14,886 nucleotides of DNA from Cerioporus squamosus (taxonomy: Eukaryota; Basidiomycota; Agaricomycetes; Polyporales; Polyporaceae): positions 1 to 14,886 of the forward strand of contig JABYQS010000713.1 of NCBI GenBank assembly GCA_022592435.1, read 5' to 3'. This document shows positions 8,676 to 14,886 of this stretch, piece by piece; within the stretch, counting starts at the first letter, position 1, and every line of letters starts with the position of its first letter. A program made the position numbers and the translations under genes. The notes below the pieces were generated by a model that was not told the origin of the DNA, searched no databases, and worked only from the letters and a program-made list of their open reading frames with translations.

Positions 8676-9546
8676 CGGGATTGTTGTGGCAAGTGATTTA
8701 AGCTGCGATATGGTCGAGAGCAACACGCCCGAAAGGCAATGACATGCCTGTGACTCACGCCAGGCGTGACGAGGTTAACATTTCTCCTCTTGCTCTGCTC
8801 GCGATCGCTTCAACACTAGCCTCCATAGCACTGTCGCTTGCTCTGTTCTCGCTCTGTCTTCTGTCGCTGCTTGTCTGTTTTCTGAGCTGAAAGCTACTCT
8901 ACTGCTCTCATGCACCCTCTTCCTCATGGCGTCTACGACCTCACCATCTTCTTCCCTCACCGGAATAGAAAGAAGCTATAGAAGACACCCTGGACATTTG
9001 CTCAAGGCGCTCTTCTGGTGGACTTCTGCCGCGATTCGGAGCGGGAGCGGGAGTGCGCGCCATGTCGTACTATACAGAAAGTAACAGAGTGTTCCTGAGA
9101 GGGTAGAATATCGATAGCGATGGGATGAAGGAGCGACGGGGCAAGACCTATGGGTCGACAAGTAAGTGGCCCTCATATCCAGTGAGATAGAGAGGATGAG
9201 AAGTGAGAGGGAACAAGGAGATGTACAAGAAAGTGAGAGTTGGAAAGAGGTCCAGGTAGATACGATTATGGCCGTCGGCGGAGAGAACCTTGGTGGACGG
9301 AGGAGAGAAGCGATAACCTTAACACGATAGAGCGGCAGGTCCCCATACAAGTATATCCAAGGGGCGCACGGAAACTGGCAGTAACTGAAGCACTAGGATC
9401 CAGATGCGTAGATTAGAAGAAGCGATCGATCGTCCATGGGTAAGTAGTGAGGAAACCTACGGACAAAACCCATTCGCGCAAGATGTCGCCACGATGTCTG
9501 CGAGCGACAGGTATTTTGCCCTCAAATAACGAAAAATGAAGCACGC
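8676..9546. other. Intergenic region between arrestin 3' end and HNH-gene 5' end
   Basis: The two flanking genes are both on the minus strand, so this holds the 3' flank of arrestin and the promoter of the HNH gene. Minus-strand ORFs at 8775-8960 and 8976-9350 have compositions expected of chance frames. The plus strand has a pyrimidine-rich stretch (8779-8888) and a small ORF, listed separately. Confidence 0.5.
8926..9084 (+). CDS. Possible 52-aa small ORF downstream of a pyrimidine-rich tract
   Basis: A long CT-rich tract on the plus strand (8779-8888) precedes ATG codons at 8909 and 8926. The frame from 8926 opens MASTTSPSSSLTGIERSYRR and stops at 9082-9084. CT-rich tracts often precede fungal start sites on the coding strand, which is the only reason to list this. 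The 8909 ATG opens a short overlapping frame ending at 8980. No family match; it could be a first exon, a small protein or nothing. Confidence 0.15.
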   Translation: MASTTSPSSSLTGIERSYRRHPGHLLKALFWWTSAAIRSGSGSARHVVLYRK

Positions 9547-12500
9547 TCACTCGATCTGCACCTTCGGCGGGAGCGGGGGCGGGGGCGGAACACCGAGGGC
9601 GCCAGACGCACTGTAGGAGCCCTGCCTCGAGGGGCCAGGTGAAGCACCCGCACCTGCAGACCCGGGACGCGAGGAGGCAGCAGCGAGAGCGGAAAGCGCG
9701 CCTGGGCCGAACGTATTGTCCTGCGCCTCAATCACGGCGGGGTCCTCGTCGCTCGAGCCCGAGGCAACAGAGGCGAGGTCCGGGTCGGATGCCAGCCCCG
9801 CGACGTCGATCGCTTGCAGCTTCGCAGTCGTGCGCTTGTCCTCCAGCTGCGTCTCTTCGATGTACTCCCGTGGCGGCTTGGGAGCGAGCGGAGGCGGAGG
9901 TGGGGGCGTCTTTGGGGATGGGGTCGCACGTGGGACGTCCCGCTGGTCGTGGTAGCCGTTGGAGGGTGGAGGCGAGGGGTAAGGCGACTGGGCTGGAGGA
10001 GCGGGAAGATGTATAGCGGTGGCGGAGCGGTCTTCAGCCTCGTACATGGCCCTCAGACGGGCCTTCTCCTCTGCAGCGGTGAGCGGCCGTGCGCTCACCG
10101 GCGTCCCCGGAGCGTTCGGCGAGATCGGAGGGGTTGGGGGTGGACGCCCACGAATGCCAGCACCGTTGGGTACTTGCGATGTACGCGGAGGAGGGGTCGG
10201 GGTCGTGCCCGGAGAGCCGAGTGAACCTGCGTCCTTCTGCTCGTACCGTCGCCTGAGCATCTCCTTTTCTTCGTACGCTGAAAGCGGCGGCGACTGGGGA
10301 GAGGGGGAAAACGGCGGAGGCGCTCCTGCAGGCACAGGTGGAGAGACAGGATACGGGCCGGGAGGAGGCGAAGATGCATACTCTGCCGACGGAGGCATGG
10401 GTTGCCAGGACTGCTGCTGCTGTTGCGCTGCAGCCGCGTCCATGGCCTCATAGTGTCGGCGTTGCCGCTCCTTCTCAGACAGGATGGGATGCGAGGACGA
10501 GCCCGCTGTAGCATCAGCGAACGGAGGGGGCATGTCCGTAGGCGGGGAAATGACGGGAGGAGATTGAGGACCGGGCACAGAATCCGCGGGGCTAGTGGCC
10601 TGGTAAAGGGCGTCATACTGTACAGGGCCGGCGTTACCGGGTACCCGTCCATAGTGGGAGGACTGTGTCTGCCACACCGCATTCTTCGCCTCGTAGTAAC
10701 GCTGCAGCATAGCTTTCTCGTCCGAGGCGGAAGGAAGTGCACTCCCGGGGGTGGTCGGTGACTTTACGGAGGTGGGTGAGGTAGCGGGTTTGCTAATGGC
10801 GCTCATAGCTTGTGAATATAGTGCAGCTCCAGCGGACATGCTCGGGCTCCTCGCATCCGCACTGCTGCCCCCCGCAGAGGACGAACCTCCCATGGGAGTG
10901 GGAGATGAGACAATCTGGCCGGCACCATAGGGAGAGGACCCTGACGCCTCTGATCCTTCAATACCTCGCGCGCGCGCAACACGTCGTTGTGCATCTTCGA
11001 ACAACCGTGCCTTCTCTTCCTCCGCCGTAAGCCATCGAGCCTGTGGCTTACTGCTTGTTGCATTGGGTGAAGTGACCGACGCGGGACTCATGGCGGGTTC
11101 GGTGTGACCGTTCTGCGACCCCTGCTCCCGAATGATAAGCCGACATCTCACTGCAAACATACCGAGCTGAACTCACCCCGCCAAGAGCTTGCGTGCGCTC
11201 AACGTTCTCGACAGCACGGTTGTACAACAACACCTTCTCCTGCTCGGCCGTGAGATATCCTGCCCTAGACGCAGGCTTGGTCGACTGGGTCTGTTGAGGT
11301 GGGGGAGTTGTCGAGACGGGACTCTCCAAGATCGTGGATGGCTGCCTGCGCGCACGCTCCCTTTCCGCCTCCATTTGCTCCCGAAGCTCATCCTCGCTGG
11401 CATTGACGATCGTGAGACGCTGTGCGGTGTTCGGCCTACCACTGCTCGAACGCGGACGGCCTACTGGGACGGCATGGTTGTCGTACGACGAGCCGCTGCC
11501 AGCGCGCGATCTCTGCGCACTGGAACCATTGGTAGCTCCAGCGGCATATCCCGGCGCACCAACGGTCTGGACAAGCAATGGCCCGCCGACATCGAGGCTC
11601 TTCTTCCGCTCTCCGAATTCATTCACGTATCTGTCGCCGGAGTTGGACGGTGCAGTGTTGAACTGTCCTGGGGCGGGCTTAGTGGGCGAGCGGAAGTCGG
11701 TTACGGAGGGCTTCTTGTCGATTGAGTTCGAATAGCTGTGCGAGGTGCCGGATGGCGAAGTTACGCTCGAACCCGGACCTGACTTACCCGCCAACGAGGG
11801 TGCGAAGCCCTGCTGGTGAGCAGGTGGGGATTGCGCTGCATGGGCGTTGCTTGGGTGGCCAGCAGGAAGTGAGACATTGAAAGCGTGTCCTATCCGTCTG
11901 AACTCTGTCAGTTATTATATATGCGTAGAAGCTGAATCCAAATACCTCATCGCTTCGACTGACACCGATCTGCGCAACTACCATCAGCAGATGAATGACG
12001 TGGAGACATGAGAAGACAGACTTTGGCCAGTTTGATATCATTACTGGCAAATCCATGATAATGGGCTGCCCAGTGTTCATCAACGCCTTCACCGTCAGCA
12101 CGTAGTTGATGTCGATATGCCGCGCAGCGTTGATCGTCGCCGAGGTATGGTGCGGCGGCACCGTCACGCTCAGCTCCGCCTTGTGCTGAGTACCCCCGTA
12201 CAGCGTTGCGTTCACGGGAACCTTCTGCTCGCCGATGCTTGACACCTTCACCTGTGGACTGCCCTTCTTCCCCTGTGTGTGAGGCGCGGCTCGAAAGATC
12301 GTAGTCTCGCGAAGCATGAACTCGAAGCCGCGCAGCATGACAGTATGCAGCGTGTCGGACTTGACGATGGCATTCACCACCACTCGGTCGCCAGGACCGT
12401 GACAGGTGTGCTCCCGCTGGACAATAAGCGTGACACCATCTTGAGAATGGCTACGAGTCTCCGGCTGGGAGTATATGGGCCACGTCGAGTGCAATTCGTG

Positions 12501-13297
12501 TTTGTCGATGATGATGGGCGACGACGTCGCGGTGATAGTGGGCTTGTCCCGTCGCAGGAATCCCCTGCGCTAGCTGTCAGCGTGGGCGAGAGGACGGGTA
12601 CGCAGAAACACGTACTTCTTGCCTTGCACGCAAACGGATGCGATGAGTTCATACTTTATACCAGCTGCAAGCGTGGTGGTCAGCGAGACGTATGGCCCGT
12701 GGAAGAACAACGCACCTCCTTTCTCCAGAGCAATAGTAGGAGGTATGGATTCCGGAATTCGGATGAAGAAAGGGAAGTCATTCTGTGGGATATGCCTTGA
12801 GGGGATGTAGAAGCGGATATAGGAGGGTACTAACAGTGTGTAATGTGCTGTACTCATCGTTTGGAGACTGCCAGAGGTGGATAGGGCTCTGGCCGACGAA
12901 GTCGAAGAACGTGTTCGCGGCACCACCGCCCGGGAGGGTTTCGACCTTCCTGAGCTCGATGCGGACCCACTTGGCCTTGACCCCCTGCTGGCCTACCCGC
13001 ACTTCAATGGCCTGTGTGTGGTTGGCGCTGAGGATGCATGGAATGCTGGGAGGAACAAGGACATGTTACGTACGCCTTTCACTGCAGCCTGTGGACGATC
13101 GGCTCCGCCTGGGGGGATTCCAGGATACCCTGTATGAACCGGTAGAAGTCAATACGCGCCTCCTGCCTGCTTCTTCCGAGAAACGCGCCCGACCTTGGAC
13201 GAAGTCGACATTAGGAGGTGGGCGTAGTGTTCTGAGGCCATCGTAAGCAAAATGCGGGCACAACGACGCGAACGACGCACAACTTAGGCTGGGACAT
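9547..13297 (-). CDS. Arrestin-related trafficking adaptor, LDB19/ART1-type, 1088 aa, ten exons
   Basis: Adaptors of this family link plasma-membrane transporters to a Nedd4/Rsp5-type ubiquitin ligase for endocytosis. Exons (minus strand): 13297-13281, 13231-13194, 13129-13074, 13011-12835, 12782-12716, 12664-12616, 12564-12022, 11969-11946, 11897-11177, 11121-9547. They sum to 3267 nt, exactly 1089 codons, with no stop. The first exon is only 17 nt (MSQPKL) and splices to TLRPPPNVDFVQ then GYPGIPPGGADRPQAAVKG, a very typical N-terminus for this family. The arrestin fold covers about residues 1-325: IEVRVGQQGVKAKWVRIELR, then FFIRIPESIPPTIALEKG, and SPIIIDKHELHSTWPIYSQ, ending at WPKSVSVEAMRRIGHAFNV. 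The long Pro/Ser-rich tail carries at least six copies of a charged EKxxLxxxYE-like motif and a short polyQ. I saw no canonical PPxY, so ligase contact may be indirect or use another motif. The last intron has two in-frame acceptors (exon start 11121 or 11112). It diverges from ATG9. Confidence 0.88.
10030..11253 (-). repeat. Six dispersed copies of an EKxxLxxxYE motif in the arrestin tail
   Basis: Copies on the coding strand: TAEQEKVLLYNRAVENVERT (about 11250-11190), TAEEEKARLFEDAQRRVA (11030-10975), SASDEKAMLQRYYEAKNA (10735-10682), LSEKERQRRHYEAMDAAA (10485-10432), SAYEEKEMLRRRYEQKDA (10282-10229), TAAEEKARLRAMYEAEDR (10086-10028). The shared pattern is an acidic cap, EK, hydrophobic, three variable residues, Tyr-Glu. 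Spacing is about 195-300 bp with disordered Pro/Ser linkers. A weaker seventh copy (SEDELREQMEAERERARR) lies near 11400-11345. They look like short amphipathic helices; role unknown. Confidence 0.7.
11946..11969 (-). other. 24-nt microexon in the arrestin gene
   Basis: The exon reads A, seven codons (SVSVEAM) and AG, flanked by introns of 52 nt (11970-12021) and 48 nt (11898-11945). Only this choice joins WPK to RIGHAFNVS in phase and restores family-like sequence; reading through either intron gives stops or unrelated residues. It sits near the end of the arrestin fold. Confidence 0.8.
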
Positions 13298-13688
13298 TGA
13301 GTGGGTATAGGATAGGTGGAGGAGGAAAGCTGGAGAGACTCCCGCCGTTGGCGGCTTCGCGCGCGAGGCACATCATGCACCGCTATCCGCAGGCGCCCAT
13401 ATCTGGACATGCGAGACTACACCCTCTTCGTGGCTAATCAATGTGGCTCGTTGTGTCGCAGTTCGTTGCTCGGAAATGACGAGCATCGAGGAATACACGA
13501 CATATGTTTCCGGACTCTGCTGCGTTTCATTTGGGATCAGTCACGCTGCCGCGCGCGCCCCTTCGGCGCTAGCGGACGAGGTAGCGCCGACGTAGTCGCG
13601 ACGCGGCGGCGCGAGGCAGCACTTCGCCAAAGACAGCTTTGTTCGACGCGCAAGCACCTCGCGCCGTCCTCTTCCTCGTCCATGAGCG
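13298..13688. promoter_or_regulatory. 391-bp divergent intergenic region between arrestin and ATG9
   Basis: The two start codons (13297 on minus, 13689 on plus) face away from each other, so both promoters and 5' leaders must fit here. I saw no clear TATA box, heat-shock element or other named site. Small ORFs inside it (for example part of 13316-13696) look like chance frames. Confidence 0.65.
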
Positions 13689-14839
13689 ATGGCTAGCAAC
13701 TCCAATTCCCGCTCGATGTACGGCTCTCAGTCTATCTTCCCTGGTGGCAGCAGCTCTCGCCCGTTCCTGAACATGCTCAACCCCATGGGCCGCACATACC
13801 AAGGCTACATGCAGGCCAACCAGTCTGTCGTCGAGGAAGAAGACGAGGAGAACGCCGACCTTGAGGCTGGCCAGACCTCGCGAGGCTCCGTGCTCCGCCC
13901 CGTCAAGGCCGCATGGCAAGCGCAAGGTTGCATGGAGTGGAGAGGCGTCTGAGATGAACGTTCTTCGCCCTAATGACCGCCATGCCGATCCCAAGGGCGA
14001 GGAGTCGTCTGACGATGAGGTACCTCAAGATTTCATGATTGAGGCGAGTGCTCCTGCCCAGCGTCGCCCGCCGTCCCCACCCCGGTGAAGATGCGAAGGG
14101 CAAGGAGCGGGAAGAGCGGAAGCATTCGCTACACTCGTCCCGTAGGCCTTCCAGTTCCAAACCCATCCTCCCAACTACCTCCGCGAACACGCCTGTCTCA
14201 GTACCTCCACGACCCTCAGAGATAAGTCCAGAGCCCCAACCGCAGTCGGAACCTCTGCATGAACCGCAGCCGAAGCACATGCGCGGGCTCGACGAGCATG
14301 AGCGTGCCCTGTGGAACTGGGTCAACGTCTACAACCTGGACGCGTTCCTTCAAGAAGCCTACTACTACTATGAAGGGAAGGGACTGTACAGCATAGCTCT
14401 CTCCCGCGGCCTCAACCTCCTGTCCGTCGTGCTCATTCTTGTTGATCACTCTCCATGTACTGATAGCTTTGCATAGAACAGTCGGGTTTGTTATTGGATT
14501 CTCGACATTCCTCCTTGGATGCGTTGATTACTCCCGCATACGACCGGAGAAGGTCACAAGACTGTCGGAAGTTGTTGAGTAGATGTGTGTCAAGGTGAGT
14601 ATGGCTTGACATGTGTAGCCCGTTCAACTATGAACGAACCCAGTCATGGCACAAGGCATTCGATTATCCGTCGTCAGGAAAGGTCGCTAACCAGGAACTC
14701 ACAGGTTCTCGGGCTTTACGCTACTCTTCTTTATGCTCTTCTCCGCCTTCTTCATCTGGCAGTCGTCTCGTATGTGCTCAGCATGATGCGACTCGTGGAC
14801 ATGTATCGTTTCTACACGCATCTCCTCCACATACCGGAC
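13689..14839 (+). pseudogene. ATG9: Autophagy-related protein 9 (lipid scramblase), 3' partial, with about four frameshifts
   Basis: Atg9 is the multi-spanning membrane protein and lipid scramblase on vesicles that seed the autophagosome. Exons placed: 13689-14421, 14477-14594, 14705-14839, with introns of 55 and 110 nt; a further intron begins at 14840 (GTACGT) and the gene leaves the window. The N-terminus is disordered (SIFPGG...FLNMLNPMGRTYQGY, then an acidic run). Conserved sequence starts with ERALWNWVNVYNLDAFLQEA (from about 14302), YYYYEGKGLYSIALSRGLNL, then a membrane segment TVGFVIGFSTFLLGCVDYSR (14478-14537), CVSRFSGFTLLFF and RLVDMYRFYTHLLHIPD. Frames break at about 13890-13930 (early TGA at 13950), about 14078-14092 (TGA 14086-14088), about 14575-14583 (TAG 14580-14582) and about 14763 (one base missing). 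None is explained by a plausible intron. Identity is confident; whether the damage is real is not. Confidence 0.8.
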
Positions 14840-14886
14840 GTACGTGTCCCTCGTTCCTACCACATCGCCACGTGCTCACTTACCCT

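Noticed and set aside
10095..10742. 215-codon minus-strand frame in another phase of the arrestin last exon
   Set aside because: The overlapping frame continues the arrestin reading frame with its repeated EKxxLxxxYE motif; this one is a frame-shifted shadow.
11760..11800. GTAAGTCAG at about 11786-11778 on the minus strand looks like a splice donor followed by an acceptor
   Set aside because: The frame reads straight through (FAPSLAGKSGPGSSVTS) and an intron of nine bases is impossible.
1..14886. Search for tRNA genes, transposon ends, CRISPR arrays and viral genes
   Set aside because: No B-box-like GGTTCGA context with a foldable partner, no terminal repeats, no spaced direct repeats and no transposase or polymerase motifs were seen by eye.

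Overview
The window looks like nuclear DNA of a filamentous basidiomycete, probably an Agaricomycete. The genes are broken by many short introns (46-110 nt) with GT-AG ends. Spacing is compact and the coding sequence is GC-rich. The proteins that can be recognised (fungal Tyr1, an Hsf1-type factor, an HNH-domain protein of a type I associate with mushroom-forming fungi, an LDB19/ART1-type arrestin and Atg9) have basidiomycete-like sequence. Species cannot be told from the sequence alone. I found no rRNA, tRNA, CRISPR array, transposon or viral sequence. I did not find a clearly new biological system.

Layout: (1) 34-1534, plus strand: the 3' five-sixths or so of a prephenate dehydrogenase gene (TYR1), cut by the left edge and carrying about eight disabling lesions. 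(2) 1535-3639: a 2.1-kb stretch with no believable gene, serving at least in part as the upstream region of the next gene. (3) 3640-5948, plus: an intact four-exon heat shock transcription factor (698 aa) with one GC-AG intron inside the DNA-binding domain. (4) 5949-7129: 3' flanks of two convergent genes. (5) 7130-8675, minus: a four-exon HNH-domain protein with two apparent frameshifts and a repetitive, acidic C-terminus. (6) 8676-9546: mostly flank, with a pyrimidine-rich tract and a tiny ORF. (7) 9547-13297, minus: an intact ten-exon arrestin-related adaptor of 1088 aa, including a 24-nt microexon. (8) 13298-13688: divergent promoter. (9) 13689-14839, plus: the start of ATG9, cut by the right edge and carrying about four frameshifts.

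The genes belong to different pathways: tyrosine synthesis, heat-shock transcription, an unknown nuclease-like protein, ubiquitin-linked membrane protein sorting and autophagy. They do not form an obvious cluster. The most striking feature is the uneven distribution of lesions. HSF and arrestin (about 5.4 kb of coding sequence) read through cleanly once introns are removed, while TYR1, the HNH gene and ATG9 (about 3.7 kb) hold about fourteen apparent indels or stops. This could be real decay or locally poor consensus sequence; the window alone cannot decide.
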